12,516 bases of DNA from JBKHYJ01 sp046565505 (GTDB lineage Bacteria > Acidobacteriota > Blastocatellia > UBA7656), in the NCBI GenBank assembly GCA_046565505.1, contig JBKHYJ010000004.1, positions 1 to 12,516 on the forward strand. The letters run 5' to 3'. How positions within the stretch are numbered: the stretch's first letter is position 1; each line of letters begins with the position of its first letter. Made by a program: the position numbers and the translations under genes. Positions 6,481 to 12,516 of this stretch are shown here, in pieces. A model generated the notes under the pieces. That model saw only the letters and a list, made by a program, of their open reading frames with translations, was not told the DNA's origin and made no database searches.

Positions 6481-6972
6481 TTATGTATTTGCCGCCGCCC
6501 GCTTCCCACTTTCTTTTCCCACTAATTTCTTAGTGATGAACATGATGCCCGCCGCGATCAGCCAAAACATCAGTGGGGCGAGTATCATCCCGAACACTAA
6601 GTGAGCCGCGGCGTGCGACCATGTTTTACCGTTTTCGCTCCGGGCAAACTCAGGCTCGCTGAAAATATTATCTCTGCCGGTGAATATGGCTATCGCGATG
6701 CCGAGAATTATTATTGATTGTGCCAGCACATCTTGAATTACTAACATTGGAAGCAGGTGTCTATAGCTTCCGAAGCCGCTTATCGCGGCCCTGATTGGAT
6801 AATAAATGGTGCCGAGCGCCATCACCGCCGTTATGCTGAGCCACTTCCCGATAGAGTTCGACACTCCTCCCAACGAGAGTGCGAGGCGGCCTACGCCAAC
6901 GATGACGATCAGAATGAGGATGACCTTCTGAAACCTGACGTACTCTCCTAAGCTCTTTCCAAAAACTCTCAT
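6481..6972 (-). CDS. Small integral membrane protein of unknown function
   Basis: 163 residues from ATG 6972. That start is preferred to ATG 6996 because AGGGGA stands just upstream of it while nothing resembling a Shine-Dalgarno precedes the other. Four hydrophobic segments are visible: VILILIVIVGVGRLALSL, WLSITAVMALGTIYY, a long one around MLVIQDVLAQSIIILGIAIAIF, and FGMILAPLMFWLIAAGIMFI. They are followed by a lysine/arginine-rich tail (KKLVGKESGKR). The layout recalls Yip1-type or similar four-helix bacterial membrane proteins, but I cannot name the family. Its 3' end abuts the IS66 remnant; the stop TAA is intact and the tail looks natural, so the gene was probably not cut. It lies 70 bp downstream of the DUF1905 gene on the same strand. 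Confidence 0.75.
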   Translation of the reverse strand: MRVFGKSLGEYVRFQKVILILIVIVGVGRLALSLGGVSNSIGKWLSITAVMALGTIYYPIRAAISGFGSYRHLLPMLVIQDVLAQSIIILGIAIAIFTGRDNIFSEPEFARSENGKTWSHAAAHLVFGMILAPLMFWLIAAGIMFITKKLVGKESGKRAAANT

Positions 6973-7042
6973 GGCTTCCCCTATACGAGTCGGCATCAGC
7001 TAAAGAACAATTATGCCCTGTGCTTGCCGACGCTGCGGATCC

Positions 7043-7513
7043 TCACTTTAAGCTTTTGCCATCGGCGATCATGGCAACAGCCTTCGCGACGCGACGCGCC
7101 CTGGTTTCCGCCTGCTTGGCGCCTGTCACCCATTCCACGAAATCTTTGCGGCGAGAGGGCGATAACGTTTTGAATTTAGTCTTAGCTTCGGGATTGTCTC
7201 TCACGGCTTTGTTCAAATCGCGCGGGACAGTGACTTCGCGGTTTCCATTGTCTTTCTCGAAAGCCACCTCGACCTCGTCCCCTTGCTTTGCCTTTGCGCC
7301 TTCCTGCATGGCCTTGTTGACCATGAGATGAAATCCGCCGTTCCCATCAGGGAATATGGACGTGCGGAACTCAAAGCCATTTATAGTGCCTCTCACGGAC
7401 AGCCGTGCCCTGCTGCCATAAACAGATTCAATGTCGATTGGGACTTTAAGGTTGGTCCATGCGCCGCCGGGTCCCATTGGTCGAAGCTTTCCCTTGAACT
7501 TTTGCCGGCTCAT
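7043..7513 (-). CDS. DUF1905 / YdeI-OmdA (bacteriocin-protection-like) protein
   Basis: 156 residues from ATG 7513, preceded by AGGAGGA (7521-7527 on the + strand), a strong ribosome binding site that rejects the longer reading from 7585. Residues 1-90 form a DUF1905 domain: FKGKL, the KVPIDIESVYGSRARLSVRG segment, GFEFRTSIFPDGNGGFHLMVNKAMQ and GDEVEVAFEKD. Residues about 96-153 form the YdeI/OmpD-associated (OmdA) domain: VPRDLNKAVRDNPEAKTKF, LSPSRRKDFVEWVTGAKQAETR, RRVAKAVAMIADGK. This two-domain arrangement is common and intact here. Annotated relatives are called bacteriocin-protection proteins, but the biochemical role is not established. It is predicted to be cytosolic. It may be cotranscribed with the downstream membrane-protein gene. 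Confidence 0.88.
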   Translation of the reverse strand: MSRQKFKGKLRPMGPGGAWTNLKVPIDIESVYGSRARLSVRGTINGFEFRTSIFPDGNGGFHLMVNKAMQEGAKAKQGDEVEVAFEKDNGNREVTVPRDLNKAVRDNPEAKTKFKTLSPSRRKDFVEWVTGAKQAETRARRVAKAVAMIADGKSLK

Positions 7514-7753
7514 AATTGCTTCCTCCTGTATCTTCGGATGGCCTCCCGTGACACGCGCGGGAACTCGCCCCCAGGTTCGGCCCATTAATACATTCTGTGA
7601 CAGAGGATTTCAAGGTCCGTTCACGAACCACGCCTCTAATTTCGTGTTGATTACGGATTTTTTTGTCGGTGAGATTATCGGCGAAGCTCTTATTTACCGC
7701 AAGCAGAGCCGCGCTTTAAAGGAATGATAATCACGGCGACGCAGGCGGGCGGG

Positions 7754-8692
7754 CTAACCTGACGAGTATCCCAACTTCGAGGCCGCTCCCCCGGCGATAA
7801 GATGGATGAGAGTTCTTTCAGTAGTCGTAAGGCGGCGCATCTTCGGCGGCGCGCCTGAAAGGTCTGCTCTTACTTCTAAGATGCCGGAATCTATTCGGAA
7901 GCCTAGATAGTCCTGCAAGGCATCGAATCTCTCTCCGCTGGTTAGCGATTCATACGAAATCAAAAAAGCATTAAGCTCTCGATGGCTCGCCAGGAAACCC
8001 TCTACGCAATGCCGCCAGTGCACGGCAAACGGTGTCGCGCCGCGGACCTGATGAGAGGGGTAATACAGATACCACGGGCGGCAGCCGTCTTCTGTGTGAT
8101 TGATGTAGGACCTGAATGACGAGTAGGGGTTGCGGTAGAGGAACAGGAGGCGTGCCTTCGGATACAGCCAGCGAAGGTAGCGCGCTATGACGGCTGTTCC
8201 GCGCACCATCTTGATCCCCCACTGCGTCCTGCCTCGCGCGAACGCCCATTCCCTGAAAAGGGTTTCCAGGTGCGCGCGGTGCGCGCGCTTCAACGCCGCG
8301 GCGGGAGGCGTAAGCGTCGCGATGAATTTGTGGGTGAGTATTTCCGACAGCCCGGTGGAGCTTATGCGCGCTTCTTCGGGGAGTATCGCGGCGATATTGC
8401 GCGGCATCGTAAACTCTGAGAGCGGCGCCGAGAGATGATAAAGCATGAGCGAATGCTCGTATGCTTCACCCCAAACCATCACGTCCGGGTTTGAGTTAAG
8501 CAGGCGCTGCAACAGCGTGGACCCTGACCGCCACCCCGCCGAAAACAAGAAGATCGGGGACTCAGCGCTGTCTCCGAGGTCGCCGTGCTGCGCTATGAGA
8601 GCCTCAAGGCCCTCGCCGGCAATAGAGCTAAGGAACTCAGCAGGCCAGTGCCTCTTCAGCAGAGACTTCCACATCCATTGAGGGCAGCGCAT
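7754..8692 (-). CDS. PAPS-dependent sulfotransferase family protein
   Basis: 312 residues. The 5'-phosphosulfate loop is at residues 50-65 (FSAGWRSGSTLLQRLL). The 3'-phosphate motif is LFLYRNPYSSFRSYI, with Arg187 and Ser195 as the likely binding pair. WGIK (158-161) and the closing region ISYESLTSG followed by DYLGF also fit. It would transfer sulfate from PAPS to a hydroxyl or amine of an unknown acceptor such as a glycan, lipid or small molecule; no transmembrane segment is seen. The start is uncertain: ATG 8692 has only a weak GAGAGA upstream, ATG 8674 has none, and the frame stays open for 59 more codons upstream without ATG, GTG or TTG, ending at a TAG (8870-8872). I see no sulfate-activation genes nearby. 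The 240 bp between its stop and the DUF1905 gene hold nothing recognisable. Confidence 0.85.
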   Translation of the reverse strand: MRCPQWMWKSLLKRHWPAEFLSSIAGEGLEALIAQHGDLGDSAESPIFLFSAGWRSGSTLLQRLLNSNPDVMVWGEAYEHSLMLYHLSAPLSEFTMPRNIAAILPEEARISSTGLSEILTHKFIATLTPPAAALKRAHRAHLETLFREWAFARGRTQWGIKMVRGTAVIARYLRWLYPKARLLFLYRNPYSSFRSYINHTEDGCRPWYLYYPSHQVRGATPFAVHWRHCVEGFLASHRELNAFLISYESLTSGERFDALQDYLGFRIDSGILEVRADLSGAPPKMRRLTTTERTLIHLIAGGAASKLGYSSG

Positions 8693-9085
8693 TAGAACAA
8701 TCTCTCTACGAGCGGCAAGGCTCTCGCTGATCTTTGGAGTGATACCTACACGCGGCGTTAGGCCGGGACCGACGCTGTCGCGCGGGCCGGCTCTTTCGAG
8801 AAGGAGTTTGTGAAGGAGATATCCCCATGTCAGTTGAAAGGACGCCGCGGTCTCGCGCGACCGGTCTGGCTATCGCAGAGCAAGTCTGCGTAACTCTCCC
8901 GGACTGCCATAGTGGCCGACCACGCAGGGCGAATCGCCGCAACAGCAAGACGCCCATAGACAACGCCTTTATTTCCCGCGTGCCTACTCTCTTCGCAGAT
9001 GGCAACGCCCTTCGATAGCGCGCGAAGAAGCGGTCCGAGTGAGACGTGCCGACCAGAATGGCTGTCACCAGTCGCTGTTGATTTG
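8693..9085 (-). other. Apparent decayed coding sequence upstream of the sulfotransferase
   Basis: No intact gene, but the minus strand in the sulfotransferase frame reads protein-like text. From 8869 down to 8693 it includes FQLTWGYLLHKLLLERAGPR and GLTPRVGITPKISESLAARR. Before a TAG at 8870-8872 the same frame carries GDSPCVVGHYGSPGELRRLALR-like text back to about 8938, and other frames are open further upstream. This could be an N-terminal extension or a separate upstream gene lost to a nonsense change and frameshifts. I recognise no family. Confidence 0.3.
8827..9018 (+). CDS. Possible small ORF with strong ribosome binding site (63 residues)
   Basis: ATG 8827 is preceded by AAGGAG at 8813-8818 with 8 bases between, as good a site as any in the window. 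The product (MSVERTPRSRATGLAIAE...) is arginine-rich with no recognisable domain, helix pattern or signal. It is antisense to the possibly decayed minus-strand coding text, so it may be a chance frame. I include it only because of the initiation site. Confidence 0.2.
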   Translation: MSVERTPRSRATGLAIAEQVCVTLPDCHSGRPRRANRRNSKTPIDNAFISRVPTLFADGNALR

Positions 9086-9745
9086 CTAGCTGGCCCAGGC
9101 AATCGGGGTTATCAGGATTATTTCACTATCCCTCGATAAGATGCCGGCTGGCTTCGCGGCGCCGGGGTCCGCTTTATCCATAGATAGGAGGTCGGCCGGG
9201 AGCAGCGGCAGGGCGCGGATGACGCCCCTGACTACCCCGCTAAGACCCGACTGGGTGCCGAACGGGGTTTTCATTTCGTAGTCAATTGTGAGATTGGCGC
9301 TGGCAGGGAAGTCTCGCAGTGCGCCGCCCAGAATATAGCTAGGGCTCGCCCGGCGCGCGGATGCGGGTTTGACCATTCTGAAGTCGATGGGGCCCCCGAG
9401 CAACTCGGAGTATCCCGTGCCCTTCCACTCCAAAACCTCTACGTCAACTTGCCTTGTCTTATTCTCATTGAGGAATGGGGAGCCCGTCCGCATAGCCAGC
9501 TTGCCTTCGCATACGATTATCTCAGATTTGTTTCCCTTACTAACTCTAAAGATGGGCTTCGAGCGAATTTCATAACGCCCGGCTGACGGAAAAGCTGCCA
9601 TCACTTCAGGCCTGCCGACTCTTTGGGCAGAGCCCTGCGCTTTGGATGCAGCTATGCCTGATGGTGATAATTTATCAGCCAGGGCAATGCCTCCGATACC
9701 GCCCAGAACGATCTTCAAAGCATCTCGGCGCTTTATGCTATCCAT
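9086..9745 (-). CDS. Tat-exported protein of unknown family
   Basis: 219 residues from ATG 9745, chosen because AAGGAG (9755-9760, + coordinates) lies 9 bases upstream; an open frame continues back to 9850 but overlaps the preceding gene. The N-terminus MDSIKRRDALKIVLGGIGG is a twin-arginine signal: Arg6-Arg7, the DALK pattern, a Gly/Ile/Ala-rich hydrophobic core, then a Ser/Ala-rich region where cleavage would fall. The mature part is rich in beta strands: YEIRSKPIFRVSKG, EIIVCEGKLAMR, NENKTRQVDVEVLEW, LLGGPIDFRMVKPA, LTIDYEMKTPFGTQSGLSG. There are no obvious catalytic or cofactor motifs. It is probably a periplasmic binding or structural protein; the function is unknown. It follows the double-SRPBCC gene by 22 bp and is probably its operon partner. 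Confidence 0.7.
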   Translation of the reverse strand: MDSIKRRDALKIVLGGIGGIALADKLSPSGIAASKAQGSAQRVGRPEVMAAFPSAGRYEIRSKPIFRVSKGNKSEIIVCEGKLAMRTGSPFLNENKTRQVDVEVLEWKGTGYSELLGGPIDFRMVKPASARRASPSYILGGALRDFPASANLTIDYEMKTPFGTQSGLSGVVRGVIRALPLLPADLLSMDKADPGAAKPAGILSRDSEIILITPIAWAS

Positions 9746-9767
9746 AATAACAATCTCCTTTCGCAAT

Positions 9768-10664
9768 TTAGAAATCATCACTGACGTTGCGCTTACAGGC
9801 CCCCTCTGCGATCTGAGACGCTGATTGCAACGCCTTGATCCAGTGAGCACTGAACCGCTTGCGCTGTCGAAGTTGATCTTCGGCGCTCAAGCTTATGGCA
9901 TCCCAACCCGTGTGAGAGACACTTAGCCTTGAGCCGCTGCGGCACGGCGACAACTCCAAATAACATTTCGTTCGGTTTAACCACTCTTCACAGGTCAACC
10001 TAAAGCTCACGGACCTGGGGGCCTCCCAAACAACATTGCTGACCCGAAACCGGTTTGGAGTAAGGTCATCTCCGAGCGTTGATTCGCGACCGGCTTGCAA
10101 ATCGGCCCCATTCAACGGCAGCCATTCTTTTTGTGCGCCGGGGGCGAATAGCGCCCCCCACATGTCTTCCGCCGGACGTGCAAGGTCGATATTGCCTTTA
10201 AACACACGGCTCCAATCGTACCTGGCCGGCCTGCCGGTCCTAAGAAATGTCTCCAGCCGCCGCGTGAAATCGAGCCAGCCCGTTTCCAACTCCCGCGCCC
10301 ATTCGCTTGATCGCTCTGGCTCGCTGTCGGTAACCGTTACCACACATCCCGGTTCTCTGGGCGTAATGCGCCACGTAATGCTGTCGGGCGGCCCTATGCC
10401 CAGGAATCTCCAGACATACTTCAGCTCGTACGGAGGGTCCACTTGAACACCCTCGATTGAGAAGAAGTCGCCGTCCCCGAAATCCAGCCGGGCCTCCGCC
10501 CGTGGCAGCAGGTCCGAGCTTAAATTGCCGAACCACTGCTTGACGACGACACGGTCGGTGAGTGCGCGCCAGATTTCCGCCGGTGCCGCCTTGACCGACA
10601 CTGTAACGCTCACTGTGCCGGGCGCCGACCTCATATCAGCAATGGATTCTGTACGTGTCGTCAA
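9768..10664 (-). CDS. Double SRPBCC (AHSA1-like) domain protein, TTG start
   Basis: 298 residues. TTG 10664 is the preferred start because GAGGTG (10671-10676, + coordinates) stands 6 bases upstream; the in-frame ATG 10634 has no such site. Two START/SRPBCC-type domains occur in tandem. Residues about 17-145 contain the APAEIWRALTDRVVVKQWFG helix, YVWRFLG and the closing GWLDFTRRLETFL helix. Residues about 149-280 repeat the pattern (KGNIDLARPAEDMWGALFAP, KEWLPLNG, VSFRLTCEEW, then a long closing helix ending HWIKALQSASQIA). Each is of the AHSA1 (Hsp90 ATPase activator homologue) type, with a hydrophobic cavity for small ligands. The single-domain form is common; the tandem form suggests internal duplication. 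The ligand is unknown. It is cotranscribed with the Tat-signal protein. No ArsR regulator, a frequent partner of such proteins, is visible. Confidence 0.85.
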   Translation of the reverse strand: MTTRTESIADMRSAPGTVSVTVSVKAAPAEIWRALTDRVVVKQWFGNLSSDLLPRAEARLDFGDGDFFSIEGVQVDPPYELKYVWRFLGIGPPDSITWRITPREPGCVVTVTDSEPERSSEWARELETGWLDFTRRLETFLRTGRPARYDWSRVFKGNIDLARPAEDMWGALFAPGAQKEWLPLNGADLQAGRESTLGDDLTPNRFRVSNVVWEAPRSVSFRLTCEEWLNRTKCYLELSPCRSGSRLSVSHTGWDAISLSAEDQLRQRKRFSAHWIKALQSASQIAEGACKRNVSDDF

Positions 10665-10924
10665 TTACGCCACCTCGACCGCGCCGCCTAATCAGGTACT
10701 GCGGGACGCCGGCTCTTCGGGAGCTTGAAAGAGATCTGAGTGACAGAGGCTAAGACTGAATAAGAATACTTGCTTGAAATTCCTTACTGATTCCGACAGC
10801 CTCAACTTTTACATTGGAGCACTCAACCTCGCCAACGATACCAAAAAAAGATCAATACAACTTCTCTTACGTTGCTTAATTTCGAGGCCCCGGTCGATTA
10901 ATTCACCTCCCCGTCGGGCCCAGG
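10665..10924. other. Gap between the hydrolase and the SRPBCC operon
   Basis: About 260 bp, AT-richer in its middle (10740-10870), without a credible gene. It must hold the promoter of the SRPBCC operon and the 3' end of the hydrolase transcript. A run of seven A (10843-10849, T on the transcript) lies about 75 bases beyond the hydrolase stop but lacks a GC-rich stem directly before it. Confidence 0.4.
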
Positions 10925-12516
10925 TCAGCCCGCGTCACCCCCTCGCAGGAGCTTCTGAATAAAATCGACGACGAGCTGCGGAGCGTTCTTGCGGCCCTTC
11001 GTCGTCGGCTCCAGGGAGGTCAGCAGGTCACTGTGGGTGTAAGAGTCCAGGGTCGCGAAGGAAAACTTACTCCGCTTGATGCGTGTGGTCTTCCTGTAGC
11101 TGTTGTACGCGCGCAGGTCCGTGCCTGGGCCTGCCTGAGACGCGTGTATGCCGAGCATGGGCAGGTTCACCTTGCGATTATGGGTCAAAGTTATGGGATT
11201 GCCGCCCTTTGCCCTTTGGGCCGCGACAACCTCCGGCGATAACGATCTGCTATCGAGGTCGATGACTTTCTGTATATCACTGCGCAGACGCTTAGGGAAG
11301 AACCACTGGCTTGAATTAGCGTCGTTGGTCGTGACTTCTTCATTGTCGGCCGCGCTGATCAACAGAGCATTTCGCATCAGCGCCGAAGCAGTGCTCACTT
11401 CCGGCCCCTCGACGAACTCAGGGCCGAGCGTCGTGAGGTCTTTTGCGCCAGGGTCCCATTGCAGCACTTTGCCCGGCCCCGGGTCTTTAGCTGACCACAG
11501 CCCGTTGGGATTCAGACCAGAAGGGTCGTCGCCTATGCGTGTCGCGACATCGTGTATGCTGCCGCCGGGCGGCGCCTTCAGAAAGCCGATGGACACGCGC
11601 GCGATGGGATTTGGCTGGAACTCGTCATCTAGAATAAGGCCCATAAATGCCATATTCGTCGCGGGGAAGCGAACGAAGAAAGGCAACAGTCTTTGTAGGC
11701 CCGTATCGTCGCGATCAATGATCGTAAACTGGGACCCGATCTCTATAATTTGAAACGTCAGCGCGCGTGGCCCGCCGTTAGCCTCCGTCTGAAATGGCCG
11801 TGTCGATGGCTCTCGGAGCTGGTTCAACCCGGCCACCCCGCTGCCGCCGTTCAAATAAATTTCATCGGGGACAGGATTCATCGCGGTGAAGTCCACCGTG
11901 CCATTGATGAACACCATCCCCTTAAGCAGCTTATACCCGGCCGTGTCCCCGAAATCGTATGCGGCAAACATCTGCGTGATGATGGCTCCGAAAGCCTGTC
12001 CACCCATGAAAACGTTGGGGGTGGCGCGGGCGGCTTCGTTCACCACACTTCTGATGTCGCGCAGGTAAACGTCAAGCCCCCACTCCGAAGCGAAGCTCGC
12101 CGCCAGGAAAGGATTACTCGCAAGTGCTCCGGCGACCCCCGCGGGGTCCGTCACGTATGCCTGTAGCGCGTTAGTAGACGCCTCCAGTGTCATCTCCCTT
12201 TCGGCCTCTGCCATGTGTGTGAGGTCTTCGAGCAAGTTGCCCCTGTGGTCAAGCGCCCAGGCTTCGTATCTTCCGCCCGAGGCGCTGACGATCTCTTTCG
12301 CGATGATTCTATAGCTGGCCGCGCCAACCTCTAACTGAGGGACCAGGATCACGACCGCTTCCGGCGGGGCGACCCGCCTCTTGTCGAAAAATCTGACGTA
12401 GATAGCTTTATTGAGGTTAAGCGACCCGTCCTTGTCGAAGGCCGCCGCGTCCGTCACCGCCGCCGCGAGCCTCGCGTCGGCCACCACCCCAGGCGCGCCC
12501 GGCGTGTTCGGCTCCA
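10925..12516 (-). CDS. Alpha/beta-hydrolase-fold protein lacking the nucleophile serine (5' end beyond window)
   Basis: The frame is open to the window edge. GTG 12487 is a possible start, but the reading continues upstream (EPNTPGAPG), so I treat it as partial. Residues are counted from that GTG (520 in all). AVVILVPQLEVGAASYRIIA (44-63) and GGRYEAWALDHRGNLLEDLT (71-90) match strand 3, strand 4 and the oxyanion region of a lipase-like hydrolase family. VFMGGQAFGAIITQMFAAYDFG (159-180) is the nucleophile elbow, where relatives read GHSxG: here the central residue is Ala165 (GCT at 11993-11995). A C-terminal His in SYTHSDLLTS would be the triad histidine. It is rich in Asp/Asn/Gly loops and long for the fold, consistent with an exported protein, but the signal region is outside the window. 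It may be catalytically silent, or binding-only. Confidence 0.75.
   Translation of the reverse strand, partial: EPNTPGAPGVVADARLAAAVTDAAAFDKDGSLNLNKAIYVRFFDKRRVAPPEAVVILVPQLEVGAASYRIIAKEIVSASGGRYEAWALDHRGNLLEDLTHMAEAEREMTLEASTNALQAYVTDPAGVAGALASNPFLAASFASEWGLDVYLRDIRSVVNEAARATPNVFMGGQAFGAIITQMFAAYDFGDTAGYKLLKGMVFINGTVDFTAMNPVPDEIYLNGGSGVAGLNQLREPSTRPFQTEANGGPRALTFQIIEIGSQFTIIDRDDTGLQRLLPFFVRFPATNMAFMGLILDDEFQPNPIARVSIGFLKAPPGGSIHDVATRIGDDPSGLNPNGLWSAKDPGPGKVLQWDPGAKDLTTLGPEFVEGPEVSTASALMRNALLISAADNEEVTTNDANSSQWFFPKRLRSDIQKVIDLDSRSLSPEVVAAQRAKGGNPITLTHNRKVNLPMLGIHASQAGPGTDLRAYNSYRKTTRIKRSKFSFATLDSYTHSDLLTSLEPTTKGRKNAPQLVVDFIQKLLRGGDAG

Larger units (their letters stand above)
5519..6604 (+). 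pseudogene. IS66-family transposase (TnpC type), truncated after the first DDE residue
   Basis: The frame is open from GTG 5459, but ATG 5519 gives the natural IS66 N-terminus (MLGRFNIRDEDW). Then follow a Leu/Arg-rich coiled coil; the hallmark LGQNSNNSSKPPSSDPP; a basic linker ending GRKRGGQPGH; a zinc-finger-like pair (CSHCGG, then CPGCG); and the start of the catalytic core with NHVDETS, carrying the first catalytic Asp where DETG is usual. After KVTVFRLLAGQA the similarity stops and the rest (about 70 codons) runs through a hairpin and antisense across the 3' end of the minus-strand membrane-protein gene. A complete TnpC is about 450-530 residues, so the remaining catalytic residues are missing. 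It is inactive as it stands. Confidence 0.8.

Noticed and set aside
10843..10849. T-tract as an intrinsic terminator for the hydrolase
   Set aside because: The seven-T run on the minus strand lacks an adjacent GC-rich stem; only a 4-bp stem some bases away.
11148..11753. Plus-strand frame of 201 codons opposite the hydrolase
   Set aside because: Shadow of the long minus-strand gene; no ribosome binding site or recognisable domain.
1..12516. CRISPR array, tRNA, rRNA or integrase-bounded island
   Set aside because: No regularly spaced repeats, no tRNA-like cloverleaf, and no integrase or recombinase gene seen on reading both strands.

Overview
The window looks like a chromosomal accessory stretch from a moderately GC-rich soil-type bacterium. 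The mix of genes (NhaA, a divergent family-1 glycosidase, a YdeI/DUF1905 protein, SRPBCC proteins, a Tat-exported protein, ISAs1 and IS66 remnants) would suit an acidobacterial relative. That placement is impression only: there is no rRNA, tRNA or marker gene here. There is also no CRISPR array, and I found no intact mobile element.

Layout. From 1 to about 6.4 kb every recognisable gene reads on the + strand; from 6.48 kb to the end every well-supported gene reads on the - strand. The two blocks converge on insertion-sequence debris. (1) 3-1151: nearly complete Na+/H+ antiporter NhaA. (2) 1207-1990: two small membrane-protein genes in tandem, both damaged. One has an in-frame amber codon where a Trp is expected; the other is a TspO/MBR-like protein missing its C-terminal half. 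(3) 2283-4344: a tight two-gene unit, a family-1-type glycoside hydrolase followed by an SDR dehydrogenase whose ribosome binding site overlaps the hydrolase stop codon; this could be a sugar or glycoside cleavage and oxidation pair. (4) 4345-6480: IS graveyard. A chimeric ORF joins what looks like the N-terminus of an unrelated gene (EIDLLA motif) to the C-terminal third of an ISAs1 transposase. A hairpin-rich non-coding stretch follows, then the left end and N-terminal half of an IS66 (TnpC-type) element. An exact 17-bp sequence occurs in both transposase remnants, at or near the point where each becomes chimeric or truncated.

(5) 6481-7513 (- strand): a small four-helix membrane protein and a DUF1905/YdeI-OmdA protein. 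(6) 7754-8692 (- strand): a PAPS-dependent sulfotransferase preceded by about 390 bp of possibly decayed coding sequence. (7) 9086-10664 (- strand): a two-gene operon, a double-START (SRPBCC) protein with a TTG start followed by a Tat-signal protein of unknown family. (8) 10925-12516 (- strand): a long alpha/beta-hydrolase-fold protein, open at the window edge, whose nucleophile elbow reads G-Q-A-F-G, so the expected catalytic serine is alanine.

I did not find a convincing new multi-gene system. The observations most worth following are the chimeric ISAs1 ORF with its shared 17-mer, the serine-less hydrolase, the amber-interrupted membrane gene, and the structured region with competing stems at 5211-5313.
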